A DNA stretch of 39,833 nucleotides from Chara braunii (Eukaryota > Streptophyta > Charophyceae > Charales > Characeae), in contig BFEA01000040.1 of NCBI GenBank assembly GCA_003427395.1, positions 4,673,050-4,712,882 on the forward strand. The letters are read 5' to 3'. Positions 1-8,217 of this stretch are shown piece by piece. The notes under the pieces were generated by a model that saw only the letters and a program-made list of their open reading frames with translations, ran no database searches and was not told the origin of the DNA. How positions within the stretch are numbered: position 1 is the first letter of the stretch; every line of letters starts with the position of its first letter. A program made the position numbers and the translations under genes.

Positions 1-535
1 AATCACGGCACGCGCTCGGCAGGAGGTTAGTTTCAGCGGCGGACGTAGCCGCGAACTGTAGTGTGTGTGTGTGTGTGTGTGTTTTCCCTTTTCTGTGTGC
101 GTGTTTTTTTTTTCTTCTTTTTTGAGAAAACTACGTCGCAGTCAGGGTTTGAGTTTGTAATTGCACTTGAGGCAAAAGGGCCGGTAATGCTGAATGTATA
201 TGACCTACGTTTCGGGTCCGGTGGGGTCGCGTGGGGGTGTGTTGTATTTGCGGGATTGCCTGAAGTGCAATTGCAAACTGTTTTCGTGACTGCGCAGAAG
301 TTACCCCCTTCTTTTTTTTTTGTGTGTGAGGATGAAGTGGACCAAGAAGCGTCTGAGATGCGTGTCAAGAGTTCAAAAAAAAAAAAAAAGATGCGTGTCA
401 AGAGAAAGCGCAGAGTCGCAGACTGTGTTTTTTTTTGTTCTTTTTCCCCTTAAAGAACGTCGGCGATCGAAGTGAGCAGACAGTTTTTGTTTTCTTTTTT
501 CCCCACCTTAAAGAACGTCAGGGATCGAGGTAAAC
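1..535. repeat. Low-complexity DNA with (GT)n and a direct repeat
   Basis: A (GT)n tract of about 22 bases lies at 61-82, followed by T-rich and A-rich runs (for example an A tract at 376-389). A diverged direct repeat beginning CCTTAAAGAACGTC occurs near 448 and again near 507, with T-rich spacers between. Open frames here run through simple repeats and show no domain. No gene is supported. Confidence 0.7.
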
Positions 536-597
536 ATGCACAGCTTCACAAAGGCGGCGCGGCGAAGGGAGAAAATGGGATTGAAAACCGGGGGGGG

Positions 598-680
598 CCG
601 GAGTGGGAGTGGGAGTGGGAGTGAGTGCGGTGGAACAACCAAAAACTGGGTGAGAGAATGGGTGAGTAAATGGGTGAGCG
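598..680. repeat. GTGGGA-type G-rich short tandem repeats
   Basis: Four GTGGGA-like hexamers at about 600-624 are followed by three GGGTGA(G) 12-mer-like units at about 648-678. The surrounding stretch 680-857 is A/T/C-rich with no recognisable gene. Confidence 0.7.
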
Positions 681-857
681 GGGCGCAGCACTCATTCAGG
701 GAAAGAAAAAAAAAGAAAAAAAAAACGAAACTTTATTTTTTTCGTCCTTAAAATAAAAACCAACCTATATTCTTCTCTCAATTTCACCTTTCACTACCCC
801 TACCTACCCCATTACTCCTAAGCCTCTACAGGCAGGGGACCCCTGCAAGCATAGGTT

Positions 858-931
858 TCTACCCGTAGCGCTCATGGACCTGTGCTCCAGGTTCCCCCTA
901 ATTTATGACGGCGAGGTTAGTGGTGGCTTAA
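858..931. mobile_element. Terminal fragment of the TTAA-type element family
   Basis: The segment contains TGGACCTGTGCT, then a CCCCCTAATTTA block, then GGTTAGTGGTGGC ending in TTAA at 928-931. This is the same order as the right end of the full-length element at 36517-37300, which has TGGACCTGTGCT, CCCCCACAATTTA and GTAGTGGTGG before its TTAA. No matching left end is visible, so this is a truncated or highly diverged copy. Confidence 0.55.
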
Positions 932-1214
932 ACAGACAAAGAGGAAACAGGACAAAAACAAGAAAGAGAAGAAGATAGACAATCAATGTCCTATTGCTCT
1001 TTACACGCAATATCAATATTCCATTAGTGATTCCAGCGTGTACATCATGCTCCAATTTCCGCGCTTTTCAACGGGGTGCGCTCCTATCTCATCAGGAGGC
1101 TTACCACTAGCCCAGCGCCTTCCGGCCCCCACCTATGCACTGCCACCCTACGAGCGAATAGAGGGGCTAAGCGTTCCTGCTTATGCAAGTCTTTCCTCTA
1201 CTTTCGCATTCTCT

Positions 1215-1215
<1 letters not shown>

Positions 1216-1279
<64 letters not shown>

Positions 1280-1440
1280 CCTTTTTTTGTTTTTGTCTTT
1301 GGTTCTCTCTTTTTTCTCCTTCATTTCTTTTTTCTCTCCCATTTTTTACTCGTTTTTTCCTACATTCCTCTGTTTTTCGTTGTCTCTTTTCCTCTCGTTT
1401 TGTTCTCTTCTCTTTGTTTTCTTTTTCTTTTTTGTTTTGC
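1216..1440. repeat. (CT)n microsatellite and long pyrimidine tract
   Basis: An uninterrupted CT repeat of about 60 bases runs from 1216 to 1276. It continues as an almost pure T/C tract with scattered G to about 1440. Serine/leucine-rich and arginine/glutamate-rich frames across it are products of the repeat. Confidence 0.9.
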
Positions 1441-1510
1441 GCGTGCTGGATTTGAAGAACACGCTGATTTTGTGTAATATCGTACTTCGTCTTCGTGAGC
1501 AAGTGTCGGC

Positions 1511-1609
1511 CATTGCCCATTGTAGGTGGGTGCCGTAAGGCGGATCCGAGGAGAAGGGCCCTGATGAGTGCCAGGTGCGCTTCCTGGCTGAAACGTGCGT
1601 AGGGCAATG
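1511..1609 (+). ncRNA. Possible hammerhead-like or multibranch structured RNA motif
   Basis: An 8-bp perfect stem (CATTGCCC 1511-1518 with GGGCAATG 1602-1609) encloses a small GCC-GTAA-GGC hairpin at 1532-1541 with a GNRA-type loop. It also encloses CTGATGAG (1561-1568), a 6-bp stem GCCAGG/CCTGGC (1570-1575 / 1583-1588) and GAAAC (1590-1594). CTGATGA, stem II, GAAA is the order of the hammerhead catalytic core. The fit is imperfect: stem II closes with a G-U pair plus a bulged T, and no convincing helix III with an adjacent NUH cleavage site is seen. This may be a decayed ribozyme or a coincidence. Confidence 0.25.
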
Positions 1610-1638
1610 AGCGCGTTTCTTCTGAGCTCAGTGCGTGT

Positions 1639-1674
1639 GGTTGAGCATGGAAATTTGGTTGAGCATGGAAATTT
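1639..1674. repeat. 18-bp tandem duplication
   Basis: GGTTGAGCATGGAAATTT occurs twice in direct succession. The flanking DNA 1441-2290 holds a (TTC)n tract near 1918-1936 and short C and G runs near 1984-2075, but no recognisable gene. Confidence 0.8.
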
Positions 1675-2297
1675 CTGTTGAAGCATGCACGAAGGACAGT
1701 CTATGGCCTCTGTTTATCACTATTCTTCTTCTTGGTACGGTGGATGGGGGAGTGTGGTAGCCCCTTGAGAAGTCCTGGTGTAGAGCCAGGCGCAGGCGAA
1801 ACTCATCGGGGAATGTGCGCGTTGAGCTGGGAAGTCCGTGTAGGTGCTTGAATGCTCATCCTTGAGAGATGGACGCATAGCGACTGGCCTCGCTGTTTCA
1901 ATTCAATTGAACTCAATTCTTCTTCTTCTTCTTCTTTCTCTCTGTTTTTCTCTTTTTTTTACTTCTCTTTCTCCATCTCTCCTCCCCCCCCCCGCTCGTT
2001 CTTCACTGCCTTCGTCCCACGTATGACGAGTTACCCGCTCGAGGAGGGGGAGGGGGGGGGCGAGAGGGGGGGAGGAACGGGCTATCCACTCTGGCGACTA
2101 AGGATGATTAATCACAAGAGAACACGTGTTCGTGGCTATGGCGATGCTGCCTCTCATGCTGATGTCACGTGTCGTCCGTCATTGCATTTTTTATTTTTTT
2201 TTAAGGGAAAAAAAAGGATGAGATACAGTCATTGCACTGACCGGCCTGATGCAGCTCAGAAATATTGTTTCAAATTTCAATCATCTGGTCTCATCAC

Positions 2298-2402
2298 GTG
2301 AATTCAAACTTGGGTCTGTATTTCACACACCCCAATTTCAATCCGTTGGTTCCATCATCTGGTTCCATCATTTGGTACTTTCGTGTACCAACTGAGCTAG
2401 CG
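2298..2402 (-). other. tRNA-derived (SINE-like) segment
   Basis: Read on the minus strand, 2402-2386 gives CGCTAGCTCAGTTGGTA, which contains the near-universal tRNA D-arm/A-box (TAGCTCAGTTGG). A weak B-box-like AGTTTGAATTC lies about 85 bases downstream on the same strand at 2310-2300. The D-stem does not close and the A-to-B distance exceeds that of a normal tRNA, so it is not a functional tRNA gene. It could be a tRNA-derived SINE remnant. A 13-bp duplication (TGGTTCCATCATC) lies between the boxes at 2349-2374. Confidence 0.35.
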
Positions 2403-2538
2403 TCAGTGGTCGCGCTATGAATTCCACAGCCGACATCTGGACAGTCACAGGCCAATTAACACGTAGCAAGGGAACAGGCATTCCACGTCAGCAACCGGCA
2501 TGGGGAAACCCATCACTTGCGCGCTCGCGCGATTCCTC

Positions 2539-2815
2539 TCCCGCCAAAGCACAACCAATTTTTGCGTCACTCTCCCCCACTCTCCCGCCGAAAAATCACA
2601 ATCGGAACCAATGCGTCACTCTCCCGCCAAAAAGTCACAACCAGTGCGTCACGCACCCGCCAGAAAGCCACGAGACGAGTGCGTTCGTTCGTCACTACCC
2701 CGCCAGAAAATCACAACCCACACGTCACAGTCCCGCCAAAAATCACCACCCATGCGCCACTCTCCCGCCAAATCACAACCATTGAGTACCTTTCCCCGCC
2801 AAAAAAAGTCGCGCG
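2539..2815. repeat. CCCGCCAAA minisatellite (about 8 units, 32-41 bp)
   Basis: CCCGCC followed by an A-rich/CACAACC block recurs at about 2540, 2583, 2622, 2658, 2700, 2732, 2764 and 2796. GTCACTCTC-like spacers separate the units. On the minus strand each core reads TTTGGCGGG, which fits the plant E2F-binding consensus WTTSSCSS. Three frames stay open through it because of base composition, not coding. Whether the sites are bound is unknown. Confidence 0.7.
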
Positions 2816-3313
2816 TCGCCCTCTCGTCCACCATAGCCATCAAGCACTAACCTGGTGTCCCTCCTTCTCGCTCCTTGACTTCTCCTCCTCCTCTCTCCTT
2901 TGACTTCTCCTCCTCCTCATCGTTCTCAGCTTCCCGTTCTGCTGTCAATGTGCCCATTGCGTGTCCTCCTCCTCCTATTCGCTAGAAACATCGGGCTACT
3001 GATTTTTATTTTTATTTTGCCAATCAAGCGTCTCAATTCGACGTCCAATATAGGAAAAAAAAGTATTTAAAAAAAGAAAAAAAAAACGTCTCAATTGTAC
3101 GCAAACAATCCCTTCCTTCTTTTCTTTCCTTTTCTTTTCTTTCTTTGGGATACACTCCCTATCCCACCTCCTGCCACTACCACTGTAGCTTTTTGTGTCT
3201 TCACAAAAATCACAGATTCTGCAATAGTGCCGGATCACACGGTGAGGGCCTGGTAGCAAATGACGCAAACGGGTGCGCAAAATCTCCAGCCTGCCTGGCC
3301 GCGGGGGTGCGGC

Positions 3314-3356
3314 TTTTTTTTTTTTTTTTTTTTTTTTTTGGGGGGGGGGGGGGGGG
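3314..3356. repeat. T26-G17 homopolymer junction
   Basis: A run of T (3314-3339) directly abuts a run of G (3340-3356). Further homopolymer T lies at about 3588-3610. Lengths are probably unreliable in assembly. The surrounding interval 2816-3655 shows no gene. Confidence 0.85.
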
Positions 3357-3718
3357 CGCGGCGCGAGGAAGTGCGCAATTTGCGTCCACCTCAAGAGGTG
3401 AGCACAAATGCTTTTTTTTTTTTCCCCCAAGAGTTCACCTAAAACAAAGTCAAAAAAAGGTTGGGTAGGACGACGTATGCGATCACAAAGCAAACTCGAC
3501 CGGCTCTTCGCAGAATTTGGATGTACCAAGACTACATTCCCGCAGTATACATCAGGTGCCAAGTGCCTGCGGGAAGCCCCTTTAGGGTTTTTTTTTTTTT
3601 TTTTTTTTTTCAGGTTTGTTTTTCCTTTCACTTGTTAAATTGACTTTTTTTTGGCGCAAATTCTGACAGGGAGAAAGTCGCGACCGTGTCCCATATGCCA
3701 CGCGCAGTTTCGTGTGAC

Positions 3719-3892
3719 CAGGGGCGAGGTCCCACTAGCAAAAGGGATAGGATCGAGCTCCTGAATCTGGATGTGTTTTAAGCAGAGATGCAGAAAAGCA
3801 GTTCAATCTCGATTTCCTGCACATCTCCGTAAACTCGTCCAGATTCAGGCATTCGATTCTATCCTTTTTGCTAGTGGGACCACGCCCCAGGG
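3719..3892. repeat. Long imperfect hairpin (about 174 bp)
   Basis: The left arm (about 3719-3770, containing GGTCCCACTAGCAAAAGG and CTGAATCTGGA) pairs with the right arm (about 3838-3892, containing TCCAGATTCAG and TTTTGCTAGTGGGACC). The inner part also pairs (AGATGCAG with CTGCACATCT) around a short loop. Outer ends read GGGGCGAGGTCCC and GGGACCACGCCCC. It could be a MITE or a precursor-like foldback, and no expression evidence is available. Confidence 0.75.
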
Positions 3893-4039
3893 CGTCGGTC
3901 CACTACTCTTCAAATGCCCAAGAGGCTTCCCCTAGAACATGAAACAAAACACTCAGCTTCTCAAAAAAAAAAAAAAAAAAAAAAAACAATACACCGCCAT
4001 ATTTTTCGTCTTTTGTGCATGTGGAGAGATCAGTGGACG
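3888..4039. mobile_element. Left half of a GC-hairpin element, split by the LINE
   Basis: The inner arm 3988-4039 (CACCGCCAT, then TCTTTTGTGCATGT, then AGAGATCAGTGGACG) is the reverse complement, with few changes, of 13360-13432 on the other side of the LINE. The outer arm 3888-3945 (GGTCCACTACTCT and CCTAGAACATG) pairs with 13433-13495. An A tract at 3963-3986 interrupts the arm. Joining the two halves at the 15-bp duplication restores one long hairpin, so this element was here before the LINE. Confidence 0.8.
4025..4039. repeat. LINE target-site duplication, left copy
   Basis: AGAGATCAGTGGACG is identical to 13345-13359, directly after the LINE poly(A). A one-mismatch copy also occurs at 4069-4083, so the true 5' end of the LINE could be either 4040 or 4084. 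Confidence 0.85.
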
Positions 4040-4884
4040 TTTGATTGGCAAAATAAGCCCCTGGTGTGGAGAGATTAGTGGACGCTTGATTGATGTGCAG
4101 TACCCTGAGCAAGTGAGCACGGGAGGCCAGCAAGGAGGGGGAACTAGTTAGTAGCAGCAAGCATCTGGCGCCAGTTGTAGGGTGAAGAGGTTCCTCCCCC
4201 TTCCTAAAATCTTGCTCAGGGGGAGTCATAAAAACGAGTTAGGGGACCCGCGGCGGGGAAGGGCCGGTGAGCTGCGCTAATCCGCGCGCTAGTGCGCTAT
4301 TTCGCGCTGTTTCTCGCCCGATCCAGCATGGGAGAGGAAACCCTCCATCACTCTGGCCGAACAGAAACCCTTCGATCCGCAAGGAAGCATTCATGGTGAC
4401 CTAGGGTTTTACTGCCTCTCTCTTCACTATCGCGGGCTCACATGGTACGGGAGAAAGGGAGAAAGGGCCACTCGGGCCAGCCTCCTCAGCTAGAGCAGTT
4501 ACAGCCTTACAGAGGGGGAAAGAGGGATAGCAGAGATCCTACATCCAAAAGGGAGCATCACTCGGGACAATCAGGACTTATCCAGTCCGGAAGACAGCGG
4601 GCAGAGATCGGAAGACACCAGACATCAAGAGCGTGCAATGAGGTGGTAAAACTCATCATTCCATACACCTATTGCTATGCTTATTTTGTTGGTAGGAGTA
4701 ATGAAGAGTGGCAGGGGAAGGGATATCAGAACGGAGGAGAGAACAGGGAAGTAATCATAATCCAGAGGGGTAGTGACCGGCATTGGTTACACTATGATTT
4801 ACTTCCCTTTCTACTTTTCCTTCCCCTCACCCTCACCCTGACTCTTACTCTAACCTACCTCAAAAAAGCGGTTAAAATCTTTCA

Positions 4885-5340
4885 TCGAGGTAATCGACAA
4901 ATCTCCTTTCCACAGGGAACACGATCATTGAGCCAAGACCAAGCTACAGCGTTAGGACGGATGGTTTTCAGAGGCATAGCCGGCTAAAACGACCCAGGGG
5001 ATCATCTGATACGACGAACGGCCTCCCTGCACAATCGATGGTAGGAGTAAAACATAGCCCAAGGGTATGGGGGGGGGTAGTACGGCAAAGGAGGTATTTT
5101 CTGCTATCTCAATAAAGAGCTTCCCCCGTAACACACCTATCCCTTTCCCCCGCGGGCCATTTCTCCATCACCCTTGTGCGTACTAGAGGTAAAAGTCGTT
5201 TCTCCAGCTCACAAGGAGTACGAGCATCGAGCCAAGACCTAGCAACATCGCTCTGGCGGGTGGATTCAAAGGGGATAGCCAGCTCGAACTGCCCAAGGGC
5301 TCATCGGATGAAACAAACGGCCTCCGTTAACTTCGTATAT
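4885..5340 (+). repeat. LINE 5'-leader tandem repeat (about 299 bp)
   Basis: The block around 4885-5035 recurs, diverged, at about 5185-5335 with an offset of 299 bases. Shared landmarks are GAGCCAAGACC (4930 and 5229), a CATCxGAT block and AACGGCCTCC. Short 'ggtaggagta' echoes occur near 4693 and 5040. Repeated 5' leaders act as promoter monomers in some LINEs; that role is inferred here. An open frame at 4442-4987 in this leader has no recognisable domain. Confidence 0.65.
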
Positions 5341-5658
5341 CGGAGGAGAAGTACAGCAGGTACATAGCTGGTAGGGGCGGTCAGACACACAGAGTCGGAG
5401 TAGAGGAAAGAAGCATTCTGTAGGATAGGACTTTTCCCCGAAAAGCTTTGCTCTCTGTCCAGCGTGGAGGCACGACGAAGCAGGAGTAGAGCTCAAGGAA
5501 GGGCAGCCTACCCAGTGCTCGAGTCAGGCGGTCGTAGGTCTTGGATATGCTCTTTTCCTGCGCATATATGTCACGCTGGTTTCCTGCTGATGATTAGGAG
5601 TGCTATCACATAACGCAGTCCCTCCCAGGAGGTCGCTGCTTTTCCTCACAGTGGCAGC

Positions 5659-8217
5659 ATGGCAGATCCCCCGCCTCCAATAGGCTTACAGATGTCAAAC
5701 ACTGAGAAAAAGAGAATCCGGGGGGTGATCGAAGATTGTTATGCCAAAGGAATTCTGCCGGACGAATTTGCACCTTCCATCGCAGACACAGGTCAAGACT
5801 ACGTTAGGGTGATAGTAGACACTCGATTTTACGAAATCCAAGCGGAATGGCTGTCTGAGCATGCGGTTTCAGTGCAGTTCGAAAACGATGCATCTACCGT
5901 TCCCCCCTCCGTTAAGAATCGGCTAGTTCGCATTTATGAGGAGGGTTGGGCAGGATCACAGAAGCTCGACAGTGCTCCCAAGAGGGGAGTTTTCCGATGT
6001 GATGGGAAAAGTTTGGTGACTTACGTAGCAAGTACAAAAGCCATTGCATCTTGGATGATCCGCAAGGGATCGGATCTCATAGAGCTTGATGGGAGGAAAT
6101 ACACTGTTCATTTCAGAAACTGGATGAACGAGAACGAGCTCTATGAGTGGAATGAGGCTCAGAAGAAACGTTACTTCTGGGTAAAAGCATTATAGGTGCC
6201 GATCTCCATTCTGCCTCATATCAAAGGAGCGATTCAAAAAGCATTTGGGAGAATCATTAAGGCATACGACGCTTTTGCTGATCCAATTGCCCCAGATCTA
6301 TGGAACACAAGGTTCGATATGGAACCTGCAGCAAGCGTATGGTACAAACAGCACTTGATTATAGATCTGAATGAGGACGACTGGGTCGATCTGAACATTG
6401 CATGTGCTGACTCCCCCTGGTGTAAAAAATGTTGTAAGTACTTCTATGCGGAGGATGACCCTGAATGCTCGATTAAACTAAGAAATTCAGCAGGGAAAAA
6501 ATCCTTCGTGGAGGTAGTAGTAAATAACATAGCACAGGGGGACAAGCTCTCACAGAAAGGTAAGGGAGGAGGGCATGTCCCGAGAGATCCTAAAAAGGGG
6601 AAGGAGGTGGTAGAGCATGGCACAACTCCCACAACCCCCCTCCCAAAACCCTCTGAGGTAAGCAAGGACAAACCTGCGTGCGTTATTCCCTCTCAGGAAG
6701 AGGATACTGACTCAGAGCAAGGCCTCAATCTCGCCCGTAGGCGTAACCAGAAGCCACCTGCCGCAACAGCAAGGGCCGAGGCTACAGCCACGGACAAGAG
6801 AGTCCGTATCAGAACCAACTGAAAAAAGAAAGCGAATAACCTCTCATGGAGGAAAAAGGAGGGAGCTAGACCCAAGTCTATGGCCCCTACATCCTCGAAC
6901 GACTCCTCCAGGACGAAGGAATGGGAGGGACAGAAGGGGAAAGATGTGGAGGAGGGTTCGGAGGAGGGGGGGGAAAAGCTCAGACAAGTAAACCCCGTGG
7001 GCACTCAGCCTGATGGGAGCCAGGGTCAAATGGAGATGGAAATATCCTCCACCCTAGCACCAAATCCCCCCGACCAAGAACCAAACCCCTCGTCACCGGT
7101 ACCAAACCTCCCCCCAGTCAACCTGGAGGCGTTGAAAGAGATAATGGAAGGGGGCAACTTGGGTTTCACAATCCCCAGAACAGAGGCGGGCCCCACCTCA
7201 GACAGGCCGCCCTCACGTTCCGCACAAGAAGAGAAAGTGGGCACTGAGGAGAAGGTTAAGTCCCCCGAAGAGGGTCAGGGTCTGGCTCAGGGGAAGGTGG
7301 ACGTTGACCCCCATCCAATACCCCTGCTCTTCAACGCGATAACAGAGGTCAGGCCTGCTCATGGAATAAAAAAGAAAAAAGGATGCAAGTCCAACAGGCC
7401 CTACAAACCGGACGGGAAAACCTCGGAGAAAACAGAGAGAGAGACTCCCGCTAAGCGTCGGAAAGCGAACGACGAGACAACGATCCCTCGGGCCAGCCTC
7501 AGCAATGAGGAAGGGTTTCAAAAGGAGGACTCACCACACCGAAAGAAAAGACCTTTCCAGCAGAAACAGGAGAAAATAGCTTTGAGCTTCGCCTTGCCAT
7601 TAAAAACTCTTACTCGCAAAGATAAAGCGAAGAAGAAGCTAACACAGATACTGGTTCCCCTAATCTGTTCGAAGGTCGATTCGGAGGCAGGAATCCTGTG
7701 TATCCATGTCCCAGACGGTACTCACAGGCTCCCCTTCGTGGAGGTCTAGTCACAACCCACAAAAGCTCAGGTTGTGGATGTAATAAACGCCAAAATCATT
7801 CCTGACAGAGGGGAAGTCTCCTCCCTCCCCAGGGGGTGGGTGGGAAGGCAGACAATATCCCTGAATGACAATGAGACAGTGATCCTGCATATATCAATGG
7901 TCAGGCTCACAGCCTGGAAAACAACTCAGGATCAGATATATGAGCAAGACTTCAAATGGTTGGGACTAACCCCACTTCTGTCAGCTGCATCCATGACATT
8001 TTCGTAATTCCAAATAAGACAGGATGTCTCGACTAGCCACGTTGCAGATTGGATCATCCAATCGGAATTATAGGATTCTCTGCTCGCGGAGGATCTGCTG
8101 GCCCAGCTGCAGCAATTTATCTCTCTACAGGTGCTCACCCCCCCAACCCCCAAAGAGATCCCAGTCCGCATCCAATCCCAGAGCGGCAGTGACCACACTG
8201 ATGGTCTTGCCAAATAG
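5659..8217 (+). pseudogene. LINE ORF1, DUF4283/CCHC-like nucleic-acid-binding protein, with five internal stops
   Basis: One reading frame runs from ATG 5659 to TAG 8215-8217 (852 codons). It is broken by TAG 6193, TGA 6820, TAG 7747, TAA 8005 and TAG 8071. The N-terminal part (EAEWLSEH-like strand region, then YFWVKAL after about 170 residues) resembles the DUF4283 fold found upstream of a zinc knuckle in plant LINEs. The expected CCHC knuckle is at about 6418-6465, where cysteines remain (WCKKCC...PEC) but the histidine position is Tyr (TAT, one transition from CAT). A long hydrophilic P/E/K-rich linker with basic clusters (6540-7600) follows, then a conserved-looking C-terminal block (7750-8150). 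ORF1 proteins of this kind bind the element's RNA. The intact frame between stops argues for recent death by point mutation. Confidence 0.75.

Noticed and set aside
1038-1686. Ser/Leu-rich and Arg/Glu-rich frames
   Set aside because: Products of the CT microsatellite and pyrimidine tract, open in several frames at once.
2539-2815. CRISPR-like array
   Set aside because: Unit length and core vary, spacers are similar to each other, and the context is eukaryotic; it is a minisatellite.
4608-4618. AGATCGGAAGA, start of an Illumina adapter
   Set aside because: Only 11 bases match and the following bases diverge; it lies within the LINE leader and is probably chance.
4826-4856. Telomere-like CCCTCA/CCCTAA repeats
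   Set aside because: Only a few imperfect units, not TTTAGGG-type, and inside the LINE leader.
4442-4987. 181-codon open frame in the LINE leader, considered as an ORF0
   Set aside because: Overlaps the diverged leader repeat, shows no domain, and the matching unit at 5185-5335 does not keep the frame.
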